Shown: piece after piece, positions 24,904 through 33,292 of the stretch
Layout of the letters: each line of letters begins with the position of its first letter
Position numbering within the stretch: the first letter of the stretch is position 1
Origin: Oxalobacter paeniformigenes
GTDB lineage: Bacteria > Pseudomonadota > Gammaproteobacteria > Burkholderiales > Burkholderiaceae_D
NCBI RefSeq assembly: GCF_027158465.1
Contig: NZ_JAMKYL010000005.1
Coordinates: 1-64,000, forward strand
Length of the DNA stretch: 64,000 nucleotides
Direction: 5' to 3'
Notes under the pieces: model-generated
Seen by the model: only the letters and a program-made list of their open reading frames with translations
The model's database searches: none
Told to the model about the DNA's origin: nothing
Made by a program: the position numbers and the translations under genes

Positions 24904-25945
24904 GACATTTCTCCACAATACGGCGTTCCGGTTCATTATCATCGAACTCCGCCCTGACCGGAACCACCCACAACCGTCCGTCATCCTTCAGTCCGGCAAT
25001 CTGCGCACACTTCACCGCATCTTTTTCGGTAATCAGAATCCTGTCGGCCCGTACCTGCGCAAACGGATTGAACGAAAAATCGAAATGATCAGGCAATGGC
25101 ATCTCTGAAAACGACAACCCCGCCTGACGCAATGTATTGAAAAAACGCGCCGGATTGCCGATACCTGCAGCGGCGACGATCTCGCCCTGCATATCCGCCA
25201 GACGCATACAGCGATTGCGATCGACCAGCTGTTCGATGCGATCGTTCTTCAGTTGCATCCTGTACAGTTCGGGCGTATAAATCGGATTGCCCGGAGACGG
25301 ATAATTTCTGCCGTTGATGATTGTGAAATCCCCTTTTCTGGACAACGGCTCCCGCAGGGGACCTGCCGGCAACATCCACTGGTTACCACCGCCACGACTG
25401 TCGAAAAGCATGATCTCGACATCGCGTTTCAGGGCATAATGTTGCATCCCGTCGTCAGACACGATGATATCGACTTCCGGATGCAGGGAAAGCAGGTGCC
25501 GCCCTGCTTCTGCGCGATTGCGGCATACCACCAGTGGGCATCCTGTTTTCTGTACGATCAGCAACGGTTCATCACCTGCTTCTGACGGCCTTGATGAATG
25601 CAATACCTCACGAGGTAAATTCCCCGACGCACCATACCCACGTGAAATGACTCCGGGATGGAACCCGGCCCTTTTCAGGACATCCACCAGCCAGATCACT
25701 ACCGGTGTCTTGCCTGTACCGCCAACGAAAATATTGCCGACCACAACAACCGGTACCGGCAATCTCACCGACTTGAACCAGCCCTTGCGATAACCGAAAC
25801 GACGCACGGCAACGACGAGACGAAACAAAAGCGACAACGGCCACAGCAGTCTGGCAACCAGCCCGCGCCGCATCCAGACGCTCATCCAGTAATTCGCATG
25901 ACTGACTTCGACTGTTTTCAAGGATACCTTTCCTTCGGTGGACAC
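24884..25945 (-). CDS. lpxK: Tetraacyldisaccharide 4'-kinase LpxK
   Basis: Adds the 4'-phosphate in lipid A synthesis at the inner membrane. About 353 aa, with an N-terminal hydrophobic membrane anchor (about 28-48) and the P-loop VGNIFVGGTGKTPV (GGTGKT at 75-80), plus the VISRGYG motif. The start is uncertain: the GTG at 25945 abuts the exbD stop, while a TTG eight codons later has a better placed GAAGG ribosome-binding site. Part of exbB-exbD-lpxK-ycaR-kdsB. Confidence 0.95.
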   Translation of the reverse strand: MSTEGKVSLKTVEVSHANYWMSVWMRRGLVARLLWPLSLLFRLVVAVRRFGYRKGWFKSVRLPVPVVVVGNIFVGGTGKTPVVIWLVDVLKRAGFHPGVISRGYGASGNLPREVLHSSRPSEAGDEPLLIVQKTGCPLVVCRNRAEAGRHLLSLHPEVDIIVSDDGMQHYALKRDVEIMLFDSRGGGNQWMLPAGPLREPLSRKGDFTIINGRNYPSPGNPIYTPELYRMQLKNDRIEQLVDRNRCMRLADMQGEIVAAAGIGNPARFFNTLRQAGLSFSEMPLPDHFDFSFNPFAQVRADRILITEKDAVKCAQIAGLKDDGRLWVVPVRAEFDDNEPERRIVEKCRGCQIA

Positions 25946-25946
25946 C

Positions 25947-26372
25947 TCATTGCGGTTTGACCGTCGCGAACGTCAACCGTTCCAGACCCGCCAGTCTGGC
26001 CGCTTCCAGCACATTGACGATATGCTGGTGACGTGCCGCACCATCGGCGGAAATCACGACCACCGGTCCCTTGCCATTTTCATCGAAACTGGCACGCTTG
26101 CGCATTTCCGAGGCGAGTTGCGATGCGTTTTCATACCGGATCGTTTCCTGACCAATCGCAATACGCCCGGAAGCATCCACCGTCACCGTCAATTCATCCG
26201 GCCGATCCGGAACATTTTCGGCCGTCGCAGTCGGCAGCGTCACCTGCAACTCGGAATATTTGCTGTATGTGGTCGTCACCATCAGGAAAATCAGGATCAC
26301 CAGCAGCACATCGATGAACGGAATCAGGTTGATCTCCGGTTCCTCATGCGCCTTTCCTTTCCGGAAATTCAT
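25947..26372 (-). CDS. exbD: ExbD/TolR-family biopolymer transport protein
   Basis: A 141-aa protein with a short cytoplasmic N-terminus and one transmembrane segment (about 20-40, LIPFIDVLLVILIFLMV) carrying the conserved pore aspartate D25. A periplasmic domain follows. With ExbB it forms a proton-driven energiser of outer-membrane processes. The position next to lpxK is a conserved betaproteobacterial arrangement, so a role in envelope maintenance rather than TonB uptake is possible. Confidence 0.92.
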   Translation of the reverse strand: MNFRKGKAHEEPEINLIPFIDVLLVILIFLMVTTTYSKYSELQVTLPTATAENVPDRPDELTVTVDASGRIAIGQETIRYENASQLASEMRKRASFDENGKGPVVVISADGAARHQHIVNVLEAARLAGLERLTFATVKPQ

Positions 26373-26387
26373 GATTTTCCCCCTCTG

Positions 26388-26996
26388 TCAGGAACGGCGT
26401 GCCGCACAAATGACATCGACCAGACGGGATGACTGCCTTTCCATCTCGATCAGAAAACTGTCCACCAGCGCCCTGAAATGACGGTAAAAAACCAGCGTCG
26501 GCATCGCGATCAGCAAGCCGAAACCGGTGTTGTACAAAGCGACGGAAATACCATGCGCCAGCTCGGCCGGATTCGACCCCACAGCGCTTTGCGAGCCGAA
26601 AATCTCGATCATCCCGACGACTGTTCCGAACAGTCCCATCAGCGGCGCCAGCGTCGCAATCGTCCCGATCGTCGTCAGAAAACGCTCCATCTGCAACGCT
26701 GCCGTACGGCCGGCGTCTTCCATCGCCTCGCGCATATCGTCACGCGAAACATCGGCATGTTGCAATCCCGTCGCGAGCACGATTCCCAGCGGAGAGCTTT
26801 TTTCAATACGAGAAATGGCCATATTGTCGACACGGCCGTCACGATAATCGCGAATCACCTGATCGAGCAACCCGTCCGGCAAAATCCTCTTGCGTCTCAA
26901 ATACCAGAGCCGCTCGATAATCAGCGCCAGTGCGATAACCGATGCAATCAGCAACAGCCAGATCGGCCATCCGGCTGCCTGAATGATATAAAACAC
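26388..26996 (-). CDS. exbB: ExbB/TolQ/MotA-family proton channel protein
   Basis: A 202-aa protein with an N-terminal transmembrane segment (about 10-27) and two more near 112-135 and 155-180. The conserved TIATLAPLMGLFGTVVGMIEIF region is present. It forms the proton channel partnered by the adjacent exbD product (15-base gap). It is the first gene of the exbB-exbD-lpxK-ycaR-kdsB run. Confidence 0.93.
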   Translation of the reverse strand: MFYIIQAAGWPIWLLLIASVIALALIIERLWYLRRKRILPDGLLDQVIRDYRDGRVDNMAISRIEKSSPLGIVLATGLQHADVSRDDMREAMEDAGRTAALQMERFLTTIGTIATLAPLMGLFGTVVGMIEIFGSQSAVGSNPAELAHGISVALYNTGFGLLIAMPTLVFYRHFRALVDSFLIEMERQSSRLVDVICAARRS

Positions 26997-27032
26997 ATTG
27001 GCCTCCCAACGAATGCGTTTGCCTATTTTGCC

Positions 27033-27062
27033 CGGGCAGGTGCCGTAAACGGCACCTGCCCG
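27033..27062 (-). terminator. Strong hairpin between argH and exbB
   Basis: A 12-bp perfect stem CGGGCAGGTGCC (27033-27044) / GGCACCTGCCCG (27051-27062), six-base loop, 5 bases past the argH stop. There is no T run after it on the minus strand, so termination may be partial. Confidence 0.65.
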
Positions 27063-27067
27063 CCCCC

Positions 27068-28465
27068 TTACAGGCCCAACCTGTCTTTCAGTGCGGCAAT
27101 AGCCTTTTTCACCTGTGCCGGCGCGGTTCCACCGATATGATCCCGCGCACCGACAGAACCTTCCAGCGTCAGAATCTTCAGCACATCGGATTCAATCAGA
27201 TCGGAAAACATGCGCATCTGTTCCAGTGTCAATTCACTCAGATCGCATCCCTTTTCGACACAGTAGCGCACGGCCCTGGCAACCGCTTCATGCGCATCGC
27301 GGAAAGGCAAGCCTTTTTTCACCAGATAATCGGCCAGATCCGTCGCCGTCGCATACCCCTGCAATGCAGCCTGACGCATCATTTCGTGCCGTACGGTAAC
27401 GGCACCGATCATATCGGCGAAAATACGCAAGGTATCGGTCACCGTATCCACCGTATCGAACAACGGCTCCTTGTCTTCCTGATTATCCTTGTTGTAAGCC
27501 AGCGGTTGTCCTTTCATCAGCGTCAGCAATCCGACAAGATGTCCGTTGACCCTACCCGTCTTGCCTCTGGCCAGTTCCGGCACATCGGGATTTTTCTTTT
27601 GCGGCATGATCGAGGAACCGGTACAGAAGCGATCCGCCAGATCGATGAATCCGACCCGCGGACTCATCCAGATAATCAGTTCTTCCGACAGACGCGAAAT
27701 ATGAGTCATGACCAGCGCGGAAGCGGCACAAAACTCGATCGCGAAATCACGGTCGGAAACCGCATCCAGCGAATTGCGACAAACATCCTCGAAACCAAGC
27801 GTCTTCGCAACCCGTTCGCGATCGATCGGAAACGTCGTACCAGCCAGCGCGGCAGCTCCCAGCGGCAGGCGGTTCACACGGTGTCTGCAATCGGAAAACC
27901 GTTCGATATCACGATAAAACATTTCCGCATAAGCCAGCAAATGATGGCCGAACGTCACCGGCTGCGCGACCTGCATATGCGTGAACCCCGGAAGGATCGT
28001 ACTGTAATGGCGTTCAGCCAGATCGATCAGTGCATGACACATCCGGCGCAACAGATGGTCGATATCATCGATCGCCGCACGCAAATACAAACGGATATCC
28101 GTCGCTACCTGATCGTTTCTCGAACGGCCGGTATGCAAACGCTTGCCTGCATCGCCAATCAGATCGGTCAGACGGCGTTCGATATTCATATGCACGTCTT
28201 CCAGACCGATCTGCCAGTCGAAACGTCCAGACCTGACTTCCTCGCGTATCTGCGCCAGTCCACGCTGGATATCGGCATAATCCTGTTCGCTCAGTATCTT
28301 TTGCGCACACAACATCTCCGCATGCGCCAGCGACCCCTGAATATCGAACTCAGCCAGTCGTTTGTCGAAAGTGACCGACGCCGTATAGCGTTGCACCAAT
28401 TCATCAACCGGTTCCGAAAAACGGCCGGACCAGACATCACTTTTCATAGAAGATTGTTCGCTCAT
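27068..28465 (-). CDS. argH: Argininosuccinate lyase
   Basis: Last step of arginine synthesis, releasing fumarate. I chose the ATG at 28465 (MSEQSSMKSDVWSGRF, 465 aa); the open frame extends 27 codons further but that part does not resemble the family. It has the fumarase/aspartase superfamily signature GSSIMPQKKNPD, and TGRSRNDQVATD and DVHMNIE in the N-terminal half. It stands between the ilvD terminator and the exbB hairpin, probably as a single gene. Confidence 0.98.
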   Translation of the reverse strand: MSEQSSMKSDVWSGRFSEPVDELVQRYTASVTFDKRLAEFDIQGSLAHAEMLCAQKILSEQDYADIQRGLAQIREEVRSGRFDWQIGLEDVHMNIERRLTDLIGDAGKRLHTGRSRNDQVATDIRLYLRAAIDDIDHLLRRMCHALIDLAERHYSTILPGFTHMQVAQPVTFGHHLLAYAEMFYRDIERFSDCRHRVNRLPLGAAALAGTTFPIDRERVAKTLGFEDVCRNSLDAVSDRDFAIEFCAASALVMTHISRLSEELIIWMSPRVGFIDLADRFCTGSSIMPQKKNPDVPELARGKTGRVNGHLVGLLTLMKGQPLAYNKDNQEDKEPLFDTVDTVTDTLRIFADMIGAVTVRHEMMRQAALQGYATATDLADYLVKKGLPFRDAHEAVARAVRYCVEKGCDLSELTLEQMRMFSDLIESDVLKILTLEGSVGARDHIGGTAPAQVKKAIAALKDRLGL

Positions 28466-28552
28466 AATAAAATCCCGTTGAATAGGCTGGATTATAGAAC
28501 AAGCCGTACAAAACCACGACAAGACACAGACACTTTCCGGCAGCACCTAAGA

Positions 28553-28577
28553 AAATCCCCGCACGAGGCGGGGATTT
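28553..28577 (-). terminator. Rho-independent terminator of ilvD
   Basis: AAATCCCCGC (28553-28562) / GCGGGGATTT (28568-28577), five-base loop, 20 bases past the ilvD stop, with TTTTC on the minus-strand 3' side. Confidence 0.88.
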
Positions 28578-28597
28578 CCATAACCTGCTTACGACGC

Positions 28598-30448
28598 TTA
28601 TCTGGAAATATCCCTGACAGCGCCACGATCTGCCGATGTCGCCATGGCGGCATACATCTGCAATGCCTTGGAAACCTGACGCTTGCGATTGAGCGGTTTC
28701 CATGCATTGGTGCCTTTGGCTTCCATTTTTTCACGACGTTTTTTCAGTTCGTCATCCGATACTTTCAGATGAATGCGACGTGCCGGAATATCGATTTCGA
28801 TTTCGTCGCCTTCCTCGATCAGACCGATGGCGCCGCCCGATGCCGCTTCCGGGGAAGCATGACCGATCACCAGACCGGAAGAACCGCCAGAAAAACGTCC
28901 GTCCGTAAACAAGGCGCAGGATGTCCCCAAGCCTTTCGATTTGATATAGGACGTCGGATACAGCATTTCCTGCATGCCCGGACCGCCTTTCGGTCCTTCA
29001 TAACGGACAATGATGACATCGCCAGGATGAATCCGGTCACCCAGAATCGCTTCGACCGTATCTTCCTGACTTTCGAAAATCCGCGCCTTGCCGGTAAATT
29101 GCATGATGCTGGCATCAACCCCCGCCGTCTTCACGATACAACCGTTTTCCGCAATATTGCCATGCAATACCGCCAGACCGCCATCCTGCGTATAGGCATG
29201 TGCCCTGTCACGGATACATCCCGACACACGATCCAGATCCAGATCGGCATGACGGGCATTCTGCGAGAACGCTTCCTGTGTTCTGACGCCACCCGGAGCT
29301 GCCTTGTACAAGGTACGGACTGCTTCGTCCTGCGTCGTCATCACATCATATTTGCCGATCGCATCACCCAGCGTCGTACCATAAACCGTCCTCGTGGACG
29401 GATCGATCAGTCCGGCGCGGTTCAGTTCGGCCATGATCCCCAGAATCCCGCCTGCACGATGGACATCCTCGACATAGTAATCATGCGTGGCAGGAGACAC
29501 TTTGCACAGGCATGGAACGCGACGCGAAACCCTGTCGATATCGGCCATCACGAACGGGATTTCCCCTTCGTTGGCCGCTGCCAGCAAATGCAGCACCGTA
29601 TTGGTCGAACCGCCCATGGCCACATCCAGCGCCATGGCGTTTTCCAGCGCAGACTTGGTCACGATACTTCTCGGCAATACGGAAGCATCGTCCTGTTCAT
29701 AATACCGTTTGGTGATTTCCACAATCTTGCGTGCCGCTTGCAGGAACAATTCCTTGCGATCGGCATGCGTCGCCAGAAGCGTACCGTTTCCGGGGAGCGC
29801 CATGCCCAGCGCTTCCATCAGGCAATTCATCGAATTGGCGGTGAACATGCCGGAACAGGAACCGCACGTCGGACAAGCAGACCGTTCGTAATCCATCACC
29901 ACTTCGTCGCTGTTGTTCGGATTGCCCGCCTGGATCATTGCATCGATCAGATCAACCTTGATGACCTTCTGACCTTGCGTAACCCCCATGAGCTTGCCGG
30001 CTTCCATGGGGCCACCGGAGACGAAAATCGTCGGAATGTTCAACCTCAACGATGCCATCAGCATTCCCGGAGTGATCTTGTCGCAATTGGAAATGCAGAC
30101 CATGGCATCAGCACAATGTGCATTCACCATATATTCGACCGAATCGGCGATCAATTCACGTGACGGCAACGAATACAACATCCCGCCATGCCCCATGGCG
30201 ATACCGTCATCCACGGCGATGGTATTGAATTCCTTGGCAATGCCGCCTGCCGCCTCGATCTCGCGGGCGACCAATTGTCCCAGATCCTTCAAATGCACGT
30301 GTCCGGGTACAAACTGGGTAAACGAATTGACCACCGCAATGATCGGTTTGTCGAAATCGCCGTCTTTGACGCCTGTTGCACGCCACAGCGCACGTGCACC
30401 GGCCATATTCCTTCCGTGAGTCGAAGTCCAGGAACGATATTGAGGCAT
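28598..30448 (-). CDS. ilvD: Dihydroxy-acid dehydratase
   Basis: Iron-sulfur enzyme of branched-chain amino-acid synthesis. 616 aa from the ATG at 30448 (MPQYRSWTSTHGRNMAG). Cluster ligands are in CISNCDKITPGM and CPTCGSCSGMFTANSMNC, and GRFSGGSSG lies near the C-terminus. Length matches the E. coli-type [4Fe-4S] enzyme. Monocistronic on the minus strand and divergent from lgt. Confidence 0.98.
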   Translation of the reverse strand: MPQYRSWTSTHGRNMAGARALWRATGVKDGDFDKPIIAVVNSFTQFVPGHVHLKDLGQLVAREIEAAGGIAKEFNTIAVDDGIAMGHGGMLYSLPSRELIADSVEYMVNAHCADAMVCISNCDKITPGMLMASLRLNIPTIFVSGGPMEAGKLMGVTQGQKVIKVDLIDAMIQAGNPNNSDEVVMDYERSACPTCGSCSGMFTANSMNCLMEALGMALPGNGTLLATHADRKELFLQAARKIVEITKRYYEQDDASVLPRSIVTKSALENAMALDVAMGGSTNTVLHLLAAANEGEIPFVMADIDRVSRRVPCLCKVSPATHDYYVEDVHRAGGILGIMAELNRAGLIDPSTRTVYGTTLGDAIGKYDVMTTQDEAVRTLYKAAPGGVRTQEAFSQNARHADLDLDRVSGCIRDRAHAYTQDGGLAVLHGNIAENGCIVKTAGVDASIMQFTGKARIFESQEDTVEAILGDRIHPGDVIIVRYEGPKGGPGMQEMLYPTSYIKSKGLGTSCALFTDGRFSGGSSGLVIGHASPEAASGGAIGLIEEGDEIEIDIPARRIHLKVSDDELKKRREKMEAKGTNAWKPLNRKRQVSKALQMYAAMATSADRGAVRDISR

Positions 30449-30512
30449 GTGAAAATCTCCCATTTATTTTGCGATAACGGAATATTTTGACACGAAATCG
30501 GAAAGTAAACAC

Positions 30513-30536
30513 CAGAAAGTCTGCACCTTTCTGCAC
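30513..30536. repeat. Inverted and direct repeats upstream of ilvD
   Basis: CAGAAAG (30513-30519) and CTTTCTG (30527-30533) form a perfect inverted repeat with a 7-base loop. TCTGCAC occurs twice (30520-30526 and 30530-30536). They lie 65-88 bases upstream of ilvD in the ilvD/lgt divergent region and could be an operator. Confidence 0.35.
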
Positions 30537-30664
30537 ATCCTCTCGGCATCCGGTAGTCAAAAAGACCGTTTTATTTGCGCACAGACCGCCAAAAAACCTT
30601 AACTTGTGCCAAAATTCAACCCTTGTAAAAAAGCCTGGATGTCAATCCGTCCAACCCAACGAAT

Positions 30665-31474
30665 ATGCTCGTACACCCATTACCCGACCCGGTCGCCTTT
30701 TCTATCGGACCGCTTGCCGTCCACTGGTACGGCCTCATGTATTTGCTGGCCTTCATCCTGTTTTCGGTTCTGGGCCGCATACGGCTGAAACAGCCGCATA
30801 TCATGCAGGCGGGCTGGACAACAAAAAACCTGGACGACATGCTCTTTTACGGCGTGCTCGGCGTCATCATCGGCGGACGACTGGGCGAGGTGCTCTTCTA
30901 TAACCCGTCCTATTTCTTTTCCCATCCATCCCAGATATTCGCCGTCTGGCACGGCGGCATGTCTTACCACGGCGGTTGTCTTGGCGTCGTCATCGCCGCA
31001 TGGCTGTGGTGCCGCAAAAACCACCGGAATATCCTTGCGACACTTGACCTGATCGCCCCACTGATACCGCTGGGATACGCAGCCGGACGACTGGGCAATT
31101 TCATCAATGCCGAATTACCCGGCAGAGTCGCCGATCCTTCGCTGCCCTGGGCCATGATCTGGCCGAATGTCGACATGTTGCCCCGCCATCCGTCACCGCT
31201 TTATCAAGCACTGGTGGATGGCGTGCTGATATTCATCCTGATCTGGATTTACGCACGCAAGGAACGCCCGCTTGGCGCGGTCAGTGCCATGTATGCCTTT
31301 CTGTACGGTGCAGCACGTTTCCTGACGGAATATTTCCGCACCCCCGACTACGAAGTTTCCTTTGCTGGCATCACCATTTCCGCAGGACAAATGCTCTCGG
31401 TCCCCATGATCCTCATCGGGCTGTTCGCACTGTATCTGTCCTACGCATATGCAGCCCGCAAAAAAGGGCGGTAA
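30665..31474 (+). CDS. lgt: Prolipoprotein diacylglyceryl transferase
   Basis: Inner-membrane enzyme that attaches diacylglycerol to the lipobox cysteine of prolipoproteins. 269 aa with about seven transmembrane segments. HGGMSYHGG (96-104) contains the essential histidine (H102), and the Lgt signature GRLGNFINAELPGR is at 141-154. A lipoprotein substrate, lptM, is also encoded in the window. Its stop codon lies in the loop of the terminator shared with recX. Confidence 0.97.
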   Translation: MLVHPLPDPVAFSIGPLAVHWYGLMYLLAFILFSVLGRIRLKQPHIMQAGWTTKNLDDMLFYGVLGVIIGGRLGEVLFYNPSYFFSHPSQIFAVWHGGMSYHGGCLGVVIAAWLWCRKNHRNILATLDLIAPLIPLGYAAGRLGNFINAELPGRVADPSLPWAMIWPNVDMLPRHPSPLYQALVDGVLIFILIWIYARKERPLGAVSAMYAFLYGAARFLTEYFRTPDYEVSFAGITISAGQMLSVPMILIGLFALYLSYAYAARKKGR

Positions 31475-31484
31475 CCCGCCCTTT
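31463..31484. terminator. Terminator shared by lgt and recX, containing the lgt stop
   Basis: AAAGGGCGG (31463-31471) / CCGCCCTTT (31476-31484) with the loop TAAC, whose TAA is the lgt stop codon. The minus-strand side (recX) ends in six Ts. The plus side has only three. Confidence 0.85.
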
Positions 31485-31945
31485 CATCGCTCGTCATCGG
31501 AAAAATCCGCGTCTTTCAACACTTTTCTGATGACCGTTCCGGAAAAGCCCCTCTGCTGCAAGAAACGGAATTGACGCGCCTTTTCGCGCATATCAGACGG
31601 CGCGGTACCGAATTTTTTCTTCCAGACAGACTGTGCCCGTTCGAACTCACTGTCTTGCAATTCCGCTTCCGCATGAGACAACGCCGAACCGGAAACCCCG
31701 TGCCGCTCCAGTTCCATCAGCACGCGCGCATTTCCATAGCGCGCAGACTGCCGCCGGACATATGTTTCGACAAAACGCGTCTCGGACAAGAAACCGCGTT
31801 CCTTTAACCACGCCAGCAATGCAGCCAGATCGTCACCTTCCGCTGCATAAGGCTGCAGTTTGCGTTCCAGTTCAGCCGGACTGTACTCACGAATGGACAA
31901 ATAACGCAATGCCCGAGCCTTCAACGTCAATTTCTGTCTCAGCAT
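31484..31945 (-). CDS. recX: Regulatory protein RecX
   Basis: A 153-aa modulator of RecA filaments. It is rich in Arg/Lys/Glu helices with repeated three-helix units, including ALRYLSIREYSPAELERKL, LLAWLKERGFLSETRFVETYVRRQSARYGN and RFLQQRGFSGTVIRKVLK, all characteristic RecX segments. It follows recA by 37 bases on the same strand and should share its SOS-controlled promoter. Confidence 0.94.
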   Translation of the reverse strand: MLRQKLTLKARALRYLSIREYSPAELERKLQPYAAEGDDLAALLAWLKERGFLSETRFVETYVRRQSARYGNARVLMELERHGVSGSALSHAEAELQDSEFERAQSVWKKKFGTAPSDMREKARQFRFLQQRGFSGTVIRKVLKDADFSDDER

Positions 31946-31982
31946 GCCCGTTCCGATATCCTCTCACCGGCTGAACGACACA

Positions 31983-33044
31983 TCATGCCTCCGGTGATTC
32001 ACTACCGGCATCATCCTGCAAAGCAGGCAACTCACGAACGCCATAGAACACCCTGACCCGATTCTCGATTTCACGCGCCAGTTTCGGATGCGTGCGCAAA
32101 TAATTGCGAGCATTATCCTTTCCTTGCCCGATCCGCTCTCCGTTGTAGCTGTACCATGAACCTGCCTTTTCCACGATTTTCGCCTCAGAGCCCAAATCGA
32201 GAATTTCCCCTTCACGTGACGTCCCCTCGCCATACAGGATATCGAAATACGCTTCCTTGAACGGCGGTGCAGTCTTGTTCTTGACCACTTTCACGCGCGT
32301 TTCGCTACCGATCACTTCGTCACCCGACTTGATCGAACCCGTACGACGGATATCCAGACGGACAGAAGAATAAAACTTCAGCGCATTGCCCCCTGTCGTG
32401 GTTTCCGGATTGCCGAACATCACCCCGATCTTCATTCTGATCTGGTTGATGAAAATGACAGTTGTGTTGTTTTTCTTGATACTGCCGGTCAGCTTGCGCA
32501 ATGCCTGCGACATCAGTCTGGCCTGAAGACCCGGCAACGCATCACCCATATCCCCCTCGATTTCCGCTTTCGGCGTCAGTGCGGCCACCGAATCGATCAC
32601 AATCAGATCGACGCCACCGGAACGAACCAGTGCATCCGTAATTTCGAGCGCCTGCTCTCCGGTATCCGGCTGCGAAATCAGCAAATCCGGCAAATGTACC
32701 CCCAGTTTCTGGGCATACCCGACATCGAGCGCATGTTCCGCATCGATAAACGCGCAAGTGCCCCCGATCTTCTGCATTTCCGCAATGACCTGCAACGTCA
32801 GCGTCGTTTTCCCTGACGATTCAGGCCCGTAGATCTCGATAACCCGTCCACGCGGCAAACCTCCAACGCCCAGTGCGATATCCAGACCAAGCGAACCGGT
32901 CGAGACCGTAGGAATTTCCTCTACCACCACGCCGGGCGCCATGCGCATGATAGACCCCTTGCCGAACTGTTTCTCAATCTGAGCCAGCGCCATGGACAGT
33001 GCCTTGCTCTTTTCCTGACTGGATGCGGTTTTGTTATCGTCCAT
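31983..33044 (-). CDS. recA: Recombinase RecA
   Basis: A 353-aa strand-exchange ATPase and LexA co-protease. Walker A is GPESSGKT (73-80), and the conserved ALKFYSSVRLDIRR and KNKTAPPFK segments are present. The C-terminus is acidic. A GGAAAG ribosome-binding site precedes the ATG, and a canonical LexA box lies 48-63 bases upstream. It is followed by recX. Confidence 0.99.
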   Translation of the reverse strand: MDDNKTASSQEKSKALSMALAQIEKQFGKGSIMRMAPGVVVEEIPTVSTGSLGLDIALGVGGLPRGRVIEIYGPESSGKTTLTLQVIAEMQKIGGTCAFIDAEHALDVGYAQKLGVHLPDLLISQPDTGEQALEITDALVRSGGVDLIVIDSVAALTPKAEIEGDMGDALPGLQARLMSQALRKLTGSIKKNNTTVIFINQIRMKIGVMFGNPETTTGGNALKFYSSVRLDIRRTGSIKSGDEVIGSETRVKVVKNKTAPPFKEAYFDILYGEGTSREGEILDLGSEAKIVEKAGSWYSYNGERIGQGKDNARNYLRTHPKLAREIENRVRVFYGVRELPALQDDAGSESPEA

Positions 33045-33082
33045 AAGATTCTTTCCGTTTAGACTGCCAATAAAAATTCAAG

Positions 33083-33110
33083 ATCATATGCCTGTATATA
33101 TTAACAGTAA
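33083..33110 (-). promoter_or_regulatory. Predicted recA promoter
   Basis: On the minus strand a TATGAT -10 (33083-33088) is preceded after 16 bases by TTACTG (33105-33110). The LexA box fills the spacer, so repressor binding would block RNA polymerase. Confidence 0.5.
33092..33107. promoter_or_regulatory. LexA (SOS) box at recA
   Basis: CTGTATATATTAACAG matches the CTG-N10-CAG consensus with an alternating TA core. It sits 48 bases upstream of the recA start, where it would control recA-recX. It is also 186 bases upstream of the divergent DUF2889 gene. Confidence 0.93.
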
Positions 33111-33171
33111 TTTTGAAAAAAAATGTACTATTTGCGGACAACGATCAAAATTTATTATCGTTCTGTCTCCT

Positions 33172-33200
33172 TTAAAAGGATATGGCTTTTCAGCTATAAT
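33172..33200 (+). promoter_or_regulatory. Candidate promoter of the DUF2889 gene
   Basis: A perfect TATAAT (33195-33200) is preceded at 17 bases by a poor -35, TTAAAA (33172-33177). The start would be about 85 bases before the coding region. Confidence 0.4.
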
Positions 33201-33292
33201 ATCGCCAACACCGTATGCGAGCGGTTGTTTCAAGGCGAAGACGTTGGCAACTGTTCTGACGGTAACTGTATATGTAGTAAGTGCGAACATTT

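Noticed and set aside
27137..30163. A 1008-codon open frame on the + strand opposite argH and ilvD
   Set aside because: It is antisense to two clear conserved genes, has no family-like motifs, and crosses the ilvD terminator; it reflects codon bias of the sense genes.
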